Positions 1 to 7,058 of a stretch of 12,786 nt of DNA are shown here, in pieces. This DNA is from an uncultured Verrucomicrobia subdivision 3 bacterium (GTDB lineage Bacteria > Verrucomicrobiota > Verrucomicrobiae > Limisphaerales > CAMLLE01): positions 1 through 12,786 of the forward strand of contig CAMLLE010000024.1 of NCBI GenBank assembly GCA_946480555.1, written 5' to 3'. Position 1 is the first letter of the stretch, and every line of letters starts with the position of its first letter. The notes under the pieces were generated by a model. The model was not told the DNA's origin. It did no database searches and saw only the letters and a program-made list of their open reading frames with translations. Both the position numbers and the translations under genes were made by a program.

Positions 1-262
1 GACAACGCTGTTCCTCGGCGGCTGGAGTTTGCCCTTTGCGGGATTAGATCAACCGGCGACCACGATTCCCATGGGCATCGCGCACATTGCGATCTTTCTG
101 GGGAAGACGTTGTTCCTGTTGTTCATGGTCATCTGGGTGCGCTGGATGTGGCCGCGCTTCCGTTACGACCAGTTGATGGATCTCGGCTGGAGGCGATTCA
201 TCCCGCTTGCGCTGGCCAACGTCATTGTGACTGCAGTGGTGTTGTGGGTCAAAAACACTTGA
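1..262 (+). CDS. nuoH: NADH-quinone oxidoreductase subunit H, 3' end only
   Basis: C-terminal 86 or so residues of NuoH, the membrane subunit of complex I that docks the peripheral arm and helps form the quinone site. The frame is open from the window edge (first full codon at 2) to TGA at 260-262, so the gene starts outside the window. The sequence shows TTLFLGGW, a periplasmic-loop hallmark of NuoH, then a hydrophobic helix ending in WVRWMWPRFRYDQLM, which is the family's typical C-terminal signature, and a last helix ending VVLWVKNT. The next gene is nuoI, as in the canonical nuo order. The in-frame TTG at 29 is internal to the gene and is not a start. Identification is firm. Confidence 0.95.
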   Translation, partial: TTLFLGGWSLPFAGLDQPATTIPMGIAHIAIFLGKTLFLLFMVIWVRWMWPRFRYDQLMDLGWRRFIPLALANVIVTAVVLWVKNT

Positions 263-373
263 ACCGCGGAGACGCGGAGACGCGGAGCTTAAAGAGAGAA
301 TGAAGAACAATTTTGGAAACGTCGGAAGCTCGGTTCGGATTCTCCGAACTCAGCGCCTCCGCGTCTCCGCGGT
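263..373. repeat. Palindromic repeat element, family 1, nuoH-nuoI gap
   Basis: Two 17-bp arms, 263-279 and 357-373, are perfect reverse complements (left arm ACCGCGGAGACGCGGAG). Pairing can continue inward imperfectly for about 11 more positions. The left arm also carries an 8-bp direct repeat, GGAGACGC, in about 2.5 copies (268-287). The arms are separated by 77 nt of AT-richer spacer. The element starts right after the nuoH stop and ends 14 nt before the nuoI ATG, so it fills nearly the whole gap. From memory, similar sequences built on ACCRCGGAGRCRCGGAG occur as dispersed intergenic palindromes in many environmental bacteria. The mRNA should fold here, but there is no T-run, so it is not a standard terminator. 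Confidence 0.85.
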
Positions 374-387
374 GAACTGAGTTTCAG

Positions 388-930
388 ATGATCGTTAATC
401 GAAAAAAACTGAATCTTTGGGAGCGGCTTTACCTGCCGGCAATTGTCGGCGGGTTCAAGGTCACCATCCGTCACTTCTTCAAGAAGAAGGTGACGATGCA
501 GTATCCCGAAGAGAAATGGGTCGTGCCGCCCGGATATCGCGGCGCGCCGTATCTCGTGAAGGATCAGGAAGGCAACACCAAGTGCGTCTCCTGCCAGCTC
601 TGTGAATTCGTCTGCCCGCCGAAAGCGATCAAGATCACACCGCCTGGACCGGAAGGTCAGCCGGCCGATCGCGCGAACGCGGAGAAGATGCCGAAGGAAT
701 TTGAGATCAACATGCTTCGTTGCATCTTCTGCGGCTTCTGTCAGGAAGTCTGTCCGGAAGAAGCCATCTTCCTGCAGAAGGATTATTCGCTCAACGCCGC
801 GTCTCGTGAGGAACTGATTTACAACAAGCAGAAACTCCTCGAACTCGGCGGCACTCATGCCGGCATCCAGAAATGGAAGCAGAAGGCCGAGGAAACAAAG
901 CGGCAGGAGAATTTCCCGGTCAAGCCTTGA
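388..930 (+). CDS. nuoI: NADH-quinone oxidoreductase subunit I (2x 4Fe-4S ferredoxin type)
   Basis: 180-residue TYKY-type subunit that passes electrons through two 4Fe-4S clusters (N6a/N6b) between the peripheral arm and the quinone-proximal cluster N2 of NuoB. Two CxxCxxCxxxCP motifs are visible: CVSCQLCEFVCP (Cys66, 69, 72, 76) and CIFCGFCQEVCP (Cys112, 115, 118, 122). An amphipathic N-terminal segment (residues 1-40, RLYLPAIVGGFKVTIRHFF) is the usual membrane-surface anchor. Length is normal for the family. ATG at 388 is chosen because the protein begins with the expected anchor helix. No clear Shine-Dalgarno sequence is visible, and the palindrome arm ends 14 nt upstream. nuoJ follows after 35 nt. 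Confidence 0.97.
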   Translation: MIVNRKKLNLWERLYLPAIVGGFKVTIRHFFKKKVTMQYPEEKWVVPPGYRGAPYLVKDQEGNTKCVSCQLCEFVCPPKAIKITPPGPEGQPADRANAEKMPKEFEINMLRCIFCGFCQEVCPEEAIFLQKDYSLNAASREELIYNKQKLLELGGTHAGIQKWKQKAEETKRQENFPVKP

Positions 931-965
931 GCTGATCGGATTCGGTCCAATTACTCAGAAGGTCA

Positions 966-1487
966 ATGCAGGACATCTTAAATTACGTGTTTTCGAGCAG
1001 CGGGCTGTTCTGGCTTTTCGCCGGCCTGGCCTTGCTCTGCGGCGTGCTGGTCATCCTCAGCCGCAATCCGGTCACGAGCGCGATGTTCCTCGTCCTGACG
1101 ATTGTCTCGCTGGCCGGACTTTTCGTCCTGCTCAACGCCTTCTTCCTCGCGGCGATTCAGATCCTCGTTTACGCGGGCGCGGTGATGGTGCTGTTTCTGT
1201 TCGTGATCATGCTGCTCGACCTGAAAACGGAGCAGCGGCGGAAGATCAAGCTGTTCGGCATCATTGGCGGCGCGATTTCGGTCGGAGCTGTGTTCGCGAT
1301 TTTCCTCCGCTCGCTTTACGCCACCAAGCCCGGCGCTGACCTCGCGAAAGCCGAAACCGTCGGCGACACCGTTTCGCTCGGCAAAATGCTTTTCAGCAGC
1401 TACGTGCTCCCATTTGAAATTGTCTCCATCCTGCTGCTCGTGGCGATGGTGGGCGTGATTCTCCTGAGCAAAAAGGATCTCAAGTGA
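966..1487 (+). CDS. nuoJ: NADH-quinone oxidoreductase subunit J
   Basis: 173-residue membrane subunit of complex I with about five transmembrane helices. It sits next to NuoH, NuoA and NuoK at the start of the proton path. Diagnostic stretches are [20 protein letters not shown] (TM3, which carries the pi-bulge implicated in gating) at residues 62-81 and [19 protein letters not shown] near the C-terminus. The ATG at 966 is preceded by AGAAGG (957-962), a purine-rich site with a short 3-nt spacer. The stop TGA (1485-1487) overlaps the GTG start of nuoK by 4 bp (GTGA), which implies translational coupling. Confidence 0.96.
   Translation: MQDILNYVFSSSGLFWLFAGLALLCGVLVILSRNPVTSAMFLVLTIVSLAGLFVLLNAFFLAAIQILVYAGAVMVLFLFVIMLLDLKTEQRRKIKLFGIIGGAISVGAVFAIFLRSLYATKPGADLAKAETVGDTVSLGKMLFSSYVLPFEIVSILLLVAMVGVILLSKKDLK
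1473..1477 (+). promoter_or_regulatory. Ribosome binding site for nuoK
   Basis: AAGGA lies six bases before GTG at 1484, inside the 3' end of nuoJ. It decides the non-ATG start of nuoK. It is the clearest Shine-Dalgarno sequence in the operon; most other nuo genes here have weak ones. Confidence 0.75.
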
Positions 1488-1789
1488 ACGTCGGCCTGGA
1501 ACATTATCTGACCGTCAGCGGACTGCTGTTCGCGCTGGGCCTCTTCGGCGTGATCGTCCGCCGCAATGTGCTGGTGATGTACATGTGCCTGGAACTGATG
1601 CTCAATGCGGCCAACCTGGCGCTCGTCGCCTTTTCCCGGTTCACCAACAACCTGAACGGACAGGTCTTCGTGTTTTTCATCATCACCGTCGCCGCGGCGG
1701 AAGTCGCCGTGGGACTGGCGCTGATCGTTGCGCTCTATCGCAAGAAGCAGACAGCGCATGTGGAAGACCTGACGACGATGAAACTGTGA
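1484..1789 (+). CDS. nuoK: NADH-quinone oxidoreductase subunit K
   Basis: 101-residue, three-helix membrane subunit related to MrpC. It relays protons between the E-channel and the antiporter-like subunits. The two family glutamates are present: Glu37 in [12 protein letters not shown] and Glu73 in [15 protein letters not shown], matching E. coli Glu36 and Glu72. The start is GTG at 1484, overlapping the nuoJ stop by 4 bp. It is supported by AAGGA at 1473-1477, six bases upstream. Length equals the usual 100-102 residues. A 139-nt gap holding a palindromic repeat separates it from nuoL, unusual inside a nuo operon. Confidence 0.97.
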   Translation: MNVGLEHYLTVSGLLFALGLFGVIVRRNVLVMYMCLELMLNAANLALVAFSRFTNNLNGQVFVFFIITVAAAEVAVGLALIVALYRKKQTAHVEDLTTMKL

Positions 1790-1796
1790 GAAAGAA

Positions 1797-1921
1797 ACTC
1801 CAAAATCCAAGTTCCGAGTCCCAAAGAAGTTCCAAGCTTCAAATCTCAATGGGCGCAGCCTGTGGTTTTGATGCTTGGGATTTGGGGCTTCTTTGGAACC
1901 TGGAACTTGGAACTTGGAACT
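1797..1921. repeat. Palindromic repeat element, family 2, nuoK-nuoL gap
   Basis: Core arms 1807-1829 and 1888-1910 are reverse complements at 20 of 23 positions (shared words CCAAGTTCC and CCAAAGAAG). Weaker complementarity extends outward to about 1797 and 1920, and inward across AAATCTCAA / TTGGGATTT. The right arm contains three tandem copies of TGGAACT (1901-1921). The 58-nt loop is otherwise unremarkable. The element occupies almost all of the 139-nt gap, and its right arm runs to within 7 nt of the nuoL ATG. From memory, such CCAAGTTCCAA palindromes are dispersed in Verrucomicrobiota and other environmental genomes. The element is unrelated in sequence to the one before nuoI. Confidence 0.82.
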
Positions 1922-1928
1922 TCGCTCG

Positions 1929-3803
1929 ATGAAATTGGAAGCGTTACCCTGGTTGATCCTGTTCCTGCCGTTGCTCGCCGCGACGGTGATCACGCTCTTT
2001 ACGCAGAAGAACCGGAGCGTCAGCGCCGGGCTGTCCATCGGCGCGGTCGTGATCAGTTTCCTGCTGAGCGCGCTCTTCGTGAAGGTGAACGGGTTCTCGC
2101 CCGAGCAAAAGGAACTCGCGGTCAACTGGCTCTCCATCGGCAATACCTTCCAGGTCGATTTCGGATTCCGGCTCGATCCGCTCAGCCTGGGAATGATCCT
2201 GATGGTCACGGGCGTCGCCGCGCTGATTCACATCTATTCCGTCGGCTACATGCACGACGACCCGGGTTATTCGAGGTTCTTTGCCTCTCTAAGCCTGTTC
2301 ACAACCTCGATGCTTGGCATCGTGCTCTCGAACAATTTCCTCCAGACGTTCATCTTCTGGGAACTGGTCGGCGTTTCGAGCTATCTGCTGATTGGCTTCT
2401 GGTATGAAAAGCCGAGCGCGGCGGATGCGGCGAAGAAAGCGTTCATCACGAATCGGCTGGGCGACTTCGGATTCATCATCGGCATTCTGATAGTTTGGGC
2501 GGCGCTCGGTTCGCTGAACTTCGAAGTTTTGCAGACGAAAGCCGGCGTGAACGCGGAAGCGCTCGGCGCGATGGCGACAATCGGCGGCTTGCTGATCTTC
2601 TGCGGCGCTGTCGGCAAGTCCGCCCAATTCCCGCTGCACGTCTGGCTGCCGGACGCGATGGAAGGCCCGACACCGGTGTCCGCGCTGATCCACGCTGCGA
2701 CGATGGTTGCCGCGGGCGTTTACATGCTCTGCCGGGTGTTTTTCGTCCTGAACGCTCCGGCTCTCGAAGTGATTTCCTACGTCGGCGGTTTCACGGCGCT
2801 GCTCGCCGCATTGATTGCGGTTCAGCAGAACGACATCAAGCGCATCCTCGCTTACTCAACGCTTTCGCAACTCGGTTACATGGTCATGGCGGTCGGTCTG
2901 GCAGGCGCAACACCCGCGATGTTCCACCTGACCACGCACGCGTTCTTCAAAGCGCTGCTGTTCCTCGGCTCCGGTTCGGTCATCCTCGCGATGCATCACG
3001 AGCAGGACATCTGGCACATGGGCGCGCTGCGGAAGAAGACGCCGGTGACCTACTGGACGTTCCTCGTGGGCACACTGGCGCTGGCGGGCTTGTGGCCGTT
3101 GAGCGGCTTCTTCAGCAAGGATTCGATCCTCGCGCTGGCGCAGCACAAACACAATTACCTGCTCTTCGGCGTCGCGCTGTTCGTGGCGTTCCTGACGACC
3201 TTCTATATGTTCCGACTCGTGTTCGTGGTGTTCTTCAGCTCGGCGAAGTCGAAACACGCCGAACACGCGCATGAATCGCCCGGAGTGATGACCTGGCCGC
3301 TGCGGATTCTGGCCGGCCTCAGCATCATTGGCGGTGTGATTGGGATTGAAGCGTTGTTTGGGAAGCAACTTTCGCCTGGCGCCGAGCATCCGCACGGCGT
3401 CGTTGGGCAACTCCTGTATCCGTTCCAACACGCACCGGTGGCGGCCTTCTCTGGATTGGCAGCTTTCGCCTCGGGACTGCTCGCCGCATGGTCGCTCTAC
3501 GGCAAATGCAGCAAAGATCCATTGCCTGAGAAGCTCGGCGCGCTCTCCCGCGCGATGCGCAACCGTTTCTACTTCGACGAGCTTTACGAAGCCACCGTCA
3601 TTCGGCTGCACGACTTGATTGCAGCCATCGCTGGCTGGCTCGACCGCTGGATCATTGAAGGTTTCGCGATCAATCTCATTCGCGGCGGAACAGACATCAC
3701 CGGCCGCGCGTTGCGGTTGGTCCAGACGGGCAACTTGCAGACCTACGCCCTGCTGTTCGTGCTGGGCGTGGCGGTCCTTCTGTTTCTCGTTTTGGGCAAA
3801 TGA
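1929..3803 (+). CDS. nuoL: NADH-quinone oxidoreductase subunit L
   Basis: 624-residue antiporter-like (MrpA-type) distal proton-pumping subunit of complex I. Functional residues are in place: Glu145 in FIFWELVGVSSYLL (TM5), Lys230 in GAVGKSAQFPLHVWLPDAMEG (TM7), the THAFFKALLFLG stretch of TM11 with His and Lys341, and Lys397 in GFFSKDSIL (TM12). The C-terminus keeps the amphipathic lateral-helix region and a final anchor helix (YALLFVLGVAVLLFLVLGK). The frame is open back to 1875, but those extra codons lie inside the palindromic repeat. ATG at 1929 gives the expected N-terminus MKLEALPWLILFLPLL. No strong ribosome site is visible. A 117-nt gap follows. Confidence 0.96.
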   Translation: MKLEALPWLILFLPLLAATVITLFTQKNRSVSAGLSIGAVVISFLLSALFVKVNGFSPEQKELAVNWLSIGNTFQVDFGFRLDPLSLGMILMVTGVAALIHIYSVGYMHDDPGYSRFFASLSLFTTSMLGIVLSNNFLQTFIFWELVGVSSYLLIGFWYEKPSAADAAKKAFITNRLGDFGFIIGILIVWAALGSLNFEVLQTKAGVNAEALGAMATIGGLLIFCGAVGKSAQFPLHVWLPDAMEGPTPVSALIHAATMVAAGVYMLCRVFFVLNAPALEVISYVGGFTALLAALIAVQQNDIKRILAYSTLSQLGYMVMAVGLAGATPAMFHLTTHAFFKALLFLGSGSVILAMHHEQDIWHMGALRKKTPVTYWTFLVGTLALAGLWPLSGFFSKDSILALAQHKHNYLLFGVALFVAFLTTFYMFRLVFVVFFSSAKSKHAEHAHESPGVMTWPLRILAGLSIIGGVIGIEALFGKQLSPGAEHPHGVVGQLLYPFQHAPVAAFSGLAAFASGLLAAWSLYGKCSKDPLPEKLGALSRAMRNRFYFDELYEATVIRLHDLIAAIAGWLDRWIIEGFAINLIRGGTDITGRALRLVQTGNLQTYALLFVLGVAVLLFLVLGK

Positions 3804-3865
3804 AGCTTTCGCGCACCAACGATAAACCGCTACCCAGCGAGAAGCGTTCCGGTAACGGCGAGAAA

Positions 3866-3890
3866 ATTGTCGTATCACTGACACGACAAT
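3866..3890. other. Small hairpin in the nuoL-nuoM gap
   Basis: ATTGTCGT (3866-3873) and ACGACAAT (3883-3890) form a perfect 8-bp inverted repeat around a 9-nt loop. No T-run follows, so it is not a standard terminator. It could be an mRNA-processing or stabilising stem-loop, or an operator. The rest of the 117-nt gap shows nothing recognisable except a mini-ORF just before nuoM. Confidence 0.45.
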
Positions 3891-3903
3891 CGTGGTCGGT
3901 GGA

Positions 3904-3924
3904 ATGATGACTGATTTTCGATGA
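3904..3924 (+). CDS. Six-codon mini-ORF overlapping the nuoM start
   Basis: GGTGGA (3898-3903) is followed by ATG ATG ACT GAT TTT CGA TGA, encoding MMTDFR. The stop overlaps the nuoM ATG in the ATGA arrangement also used by nuoM/nuoN. nuoM has no ribosome site of its own within 15 nt, so ribosomes ending on this mini-ORF could restart on nuoM. The pattern is short enough to arise by chance, and translation is inferred only. Confidence 0.25.
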   Translation: MMTDFR

Positions 3925-5570
3925 CAACACTGAGTTACATATTTCTGCTGCCATTGATTGCCGCCATCGTGCTGGCTTTCGTGCCGCGCAATTTCGCGGT
4001 GATCATGCGGCTGGTTGCGGTGATCGCCACGTTCGTTTCGGCAGTGCTGGCGGTGACGATGTTTTGGGGCTTCGACGCGGCGGTGGCGGATGCGAACGGC
4101 TACAAGTTCGTCAGCACGATTCCGTGGCTCGGAGCCGAATCGCTCGGCCTGGCCTGTAAGCTCGGCGTGGACGGCATCAATGTCGGCTTGGTGCTCATGG
4201 GCGCGATCGTCGCCTTCGCGGCGGCGTGCTGCTCGTGGGAAATTAAATCGCGTGAGAAGGAGTTCTACATCCTGTTGCTCGTCATGACCGGCGGCATTCT
4301 GGGTGCATTTGCGTCGCTTGACCTGTTTTTCTTCTACTTCTTCCACGAACTGGCACTGGTGCCGACGTTCATCATGATCGGGCTCTGGGGCCGGGGTGAA
4401 AAGAAGAACTACGCCACGTTCCAGATCACGCTCTACCTCAGCGCCGGTGCGCTCATCGCGCTGATCGGATTGATCGCGCTTTATCTCGCGGTCCCTGCTG
4501 AGGCCCGCACGTTCGACATTCCAACGCTGACCAATTACTTCCTGAACAACCCGATGGCCGCGGCGACGCAGAACTTCATCTTCCCGCTGCTGCTCTTCGG
4601 CTTTGGAATTCTGGTTTCACTCTGGCCGTTTCACACTTGGGCGCCGATCGGCTACGGCTCCGCGCCGACTGCCACCGCGATGCTTCATGCCGGCGTGCTG
4701 AAGAAGTTTGGCCTCTACGGTCTGATCCGCGTGGCGCTGCCGATGATGCCTGAGGCGGCGCAAAGCTGGATGCACATCCTCGCGTGGCTCTGCCTCGGCA
4801 ATCTCCTTTACTGCGGCTGGGTCGCAATGCAGCAGAAAAATTTCAACTGGCTGATCGGCTACAGCAGTGTGGCGCACATGGGTTTCATCTTCCTGGGAAT
4901 CGCTTCGCTCACCCTCGTCGGTGTGACCGGCGCGGTGCTCGTGATGGTCGCGCACGGCTTCCTTGCCGCGCTGACGTTCGGACTGAGCGGCTACATTCAC
5001 CAACAGACCGGCACTTTGGAGATCAAGGAACTGGGCGGACTGCTGCGCAAACTCCCGTTCATCGGAACGGCGCTGATCATGGCGGCGTTCGCGGGTTGCG
5101 GATTGCCGGGCTTCGCGAACTTCGCGGGTGAAGTCACGGTGTTCTTCGGCGTCTGGCAGGAACCGTCGCTGCGGCTCGTGACAGTGCTCGCCTGCTGGGG
5201 CGCGTTGATCATCGGCGCAATCTACATGCTGCGCGCCGTGCGAAGCGTTTTGCACGCGGAGCTTCCGGAGAAATGGGCGAACGTGGCCGACGCGCCGCAC
5301 ATCTGGCGCAAGCTGCCGTTCATCGTTCTGATTTTCAGTCTGCTACTGTTTGGAATTCTGCCGCGTTTGTTGACGGACAAGGTTACCCCGGCAGCGAATG
5401 CGATTGTGCAAATGGCCAGGCCGGTCATCGCGCGTGAGGCCGCGCCTGCCGCGGCTTCAAGCACCGTGTCCGCCGCGAACTCAGCGGCTGAAACCGCCGC
5501 GCCGGCGGCCGAGGCTGCGACGCCCCAGACTCAGGAGACCGCCACGCCGGCGACCACGGAAAATCAATGA
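3921..5570 (+). CDS. nuoM: NADH-quinone oxidoreductase subunit M, divergent
   Basis: 549-residue antiporter-like proton-pumping subunit of complex I (E. coli NuoM is about 509). Conserved elements include Glu143 in FFHELALVPTF (TM5), KKFGLYGLIR (TM8 lysine, residues 261-270), the VAHGFLAALTFG histidine, and NFAGEVTVFFG with the TM12 glutamate. In TM7 the family pattern K-x-P-x-x-P-L/F-H-x-W-L-P-D-A-H reads here as ILVSLWPFHTWAPIGYGSAPT. By hand alignment the mid-membrane lysine becomes Leu231, and the PDAH box becomes PIGY. About 50 C-terminal residues (500-549) are a low-complexity Ala/Thr/Pro/Glu tail beyond the last helix. The ATG at 3921 overlaps a mini-ORF, and the stop overlaps nuoN by 4 bp. 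Confidence 0.94.
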   Translation: MTTLSYIFLLPLIAAIVLAFVPRNFAVIMRLVAVIATFVSAVLAVTMFWGFDAAVADANGYKFVSTIPWLGAESLGLACKLGVDGINVGLVLMGAIVAFAAACCSWEIKSREKEFYILLLVMTGGILGAFASLDLFFFYFFHELALVPTFIMIGLWGRGEKKNYATFQITLYLSAGALIALIGLIALYLAVPAEARTFDIPTLTNYFLNNPMAAATQNFIFPLLLFGFGILVSLWPFHTWAPIGYGSAPTATAMLHAGVLKKFGLYGLIRVALPMMPEAAQSWMHILAWLCLGNLLYCGWVAMQQKNFNWLIGYSSVAHMGFIFLGIASLTLVGVTGAVLVMVAHGFLAALTFGLSGYIHQQTGTLEIKELGGLLRKLPFIGTALIMAAFAGCGLPGFANFAGEVTVFFGVWQEPSLRLVTVLACWGALIIGAIYMLRAVRSVLHAELPEKWANVADAPHIWRKLPFIVLIFSLLLFGILPRLLTDKVTPAANAIVQMARPVIAREAAPAAASSTVSAANSAAETAAPAAEAATPQTQETATPATTENQ

Positions 5571-7057
5571 ACCTTTCTTCGATCAGTCTCGAAATCTCAG
5601 TCCTCGCTCTTGGCATCGTGGTGATGCTGGCCGATCTCTGGCTTCCCGCGCCGCGCAAACGCGCCTTGGGTTATGCCGCCGCCGCCGCGCTGGGCGTGCT
5701 CTTGATCTGGAATCTCAAAGGCTGCGGCACCTGCGTGGTCGAAGGACCTGCGTTTGGCGGCATGTTTGTTCAGGACAGCCTCTCCATCTTCTTCAAACGA
5801 TTCTTCATCTGCGCGGCCATCCTGATCCTGCTGCTCGCAGTCGAATACTCGGATCGGATTACATCCGGGATTTCAGAGTACTATTCGCTCACTCTGTTCG
5901 CGCTGGGAGGAATGTTGTTCGCAGCTTCCGCCAATCATTTCGCGCTGCTCTTCGTCGCCTTGGAATTGATTACCGTCACGTTTTACGTGCTGACGAGCTT
6001 CCAGCGTTCGCGCCAGGTCTCGCTCGAAGCTGGAGTGAAGTATTTGATCATCGGTGCGCTCTCGTCGGCGTTCATGGTGTTCGGGATTGCGCTGGTGGCG
6101 GGCGTTTCCGGCAGGATGAATTTCACGGAACTGGCGGAGGTTTCCGGGCAATTCACGCAGAACAAGCTGTTCCTGCTGGGAACCCTCTTCGTCATCGTGG
6201 GATTGGGCTTCAAGATCGCTGCAGTGCCATTCCAAATCTGGGCGCCAGACGTTTACCAAGGTGCGCCGACGCCGACCACCGCCTTCCTCGCAGTCGGTTC
6301 CAAAGCGGCTGGCTTTGTTCTGCTGCTCCGCTTTCTTTTCGCCGGTGTTCCTGCAGTCACGGCGCAATGGACCAATCTGCTGATCATCATTTCGGCGATC
6401 ACGATCCTTTACGGCAATCTCTGCGCGCTGCCGCAGCGCAACGTGAAGCGTCTGCTCGGATATTCGAGCATCTCGCACGCGGGCTATCTGCTGCTGGGCG
6501 TGGCCGCACTGAACACGGCCGGCATATCGGCGATTCTCTATTACCTCGGCGGCTACCTGTTCACCGTGATCGCAGCGTTCACAGTCATCGGTCTGGTCAT
6601 GCGGCATCTGGAAACTGAAGACATTTCCGGTTTCGCGGGCTTGAGCCAGCGTTCGCCGCTGCTCGCCGCCACGATGACGATTTCAATGGTATCCCTCGCG
6701 GGCATTCCGCCACTGGCTGGATTTTTTGGCAAATTTTTGCTGTTGAAAGCGGTGATCGAGCAAGGCGCCGCGAACCACGGATATTACTGCCTCGCGTTTG
6801 TCGCGCTGGCGGGTGTGGTGATGTCGCTCTACTATTATTTTGGCGTCATCCGCGCGATTTACTGGGGCCAGGGTTCGACCGACATGTCTCCGATTGTAGT
6901 TTCCCTTCCAGCCCGGTTTGCAATCTACGGTTGCATTGGCGGAGTGTTCTTCCTCGGCCTCGTGCCTGGCCCGTTGATGAAGGCAACTGACGCAGCGGCG
7001 AATGTCTTGAAGCCGTCGGTTGCTGTCGCAGCCGACGCCCCAGCCAGCGCCGAGTAA
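5567..7057 (+). CDS. nuoN: NADH-quinone oxidoreductase subunit N
   Basis: 496-residue antiporter-like pumping subunit, the one nearest NuoK in the membrane arm. The charged residues of the family are intact: Glu133 in FVALELITVTFY, Lys216 in GLGFKIAAVPFQIWAPD, Lys246 in AVGSKAAGFVLLLR, and the TM12 lysine in PPLAGFFGKFLLLKA. ATG at 5567 overlaps the nuoM stop (ATGA). A CxxC pair (Cys53, Cys56, KGCGTCVVEG) sits between the first two helices, which I do not know as a family feature. It is the last gene of the nuo operon. Its TAA lies one base from the stop codon of the convergent gene. Confidence 0.96.
   Translation: MNLSSISLEISVLALGIVVMLADLWLPAPRKRALGYAAAAALGVLLIWNLKGCGTCVVEGPAFGGMFVQDSLSIFFKRFFICAAILILLLAVEYSDRITSGISEYYSLTLFALGGMLFAASANHFALLFVALELITVTFYVLTSFQRSRQVSLEAGVKYLIIGALSSAFMVFGIALVAGVSGRMNFTELAEVSGQFTQNKLFLLGTLFVIVGLGFKIAAVPFQIWAPDVYQGAPTPTTAFLAVGSKAAGFVLLLRFLFAGVPAVTAQWTNLLIIISAITILYGNLCALPQRNVKRLLGYSSISHAGYLLLGVAALNTAGISAILYYLGGYLFTVIAAFTVIGLVMRHLETEDISGFAGLSQRSPLLAATMTISMVSLAGIPPLAGFFGKFLLLKAVIEQGAANHGYYCLAFVALAGVVMSLYYYFGVIRAIYWGQGSTDMSPIVVSLPARFAIYGCIGGVFFLGLVPGPLMKATDAAANVLKPSVAVAADAPASAE
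7015..7036. terminator. Hairpin near the 3' end of nuoN, possible terminator
   Basis: GTCGGTTGC (7015-7023) and GCAGCCGAC (7028-7036) form a 9-bp stem with one G-U pair and a 4-nt loop, inside the last codons of nuoN. It ends 19 nt before the nuoN stop and lies 23 nt beyond the stop of the opposite-strand gene. No T-run follows on either strand, so it may instead protect the 3' end of either transcript. Confidence 0.3.
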
Positions 7058-7058
7058 T

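Noticed and set aside
268..287. Short tandem units GGAGACGC as a possible CRISPR or microsatellite
   Set aside because: Only about 2.5 copies with no spacers; they are part of the palindrome arm.
1875..1928. N-terminal extension of NuoL by 18 codons
   Set aside because: The codons fall inside the palindromic repeat, and the family N-terminus begins at ATG 1929.
2856..4346. Long 496-codon open frame on the - strand across nuoL and nuoM
   Set aside because: It lies antisense to two certain genes, and its product is rich in Arg, His, Glu and Gln with no domain, as expected from the opposite strand of hydrophobic-protein genes.
5398..6618. 406-codon + strand frame over nuoM/nuoN
   Set aside because: It is a shifted-frame shadow of nuoM and nuoN with an Arg/Pro-rich product and no recognisable features.
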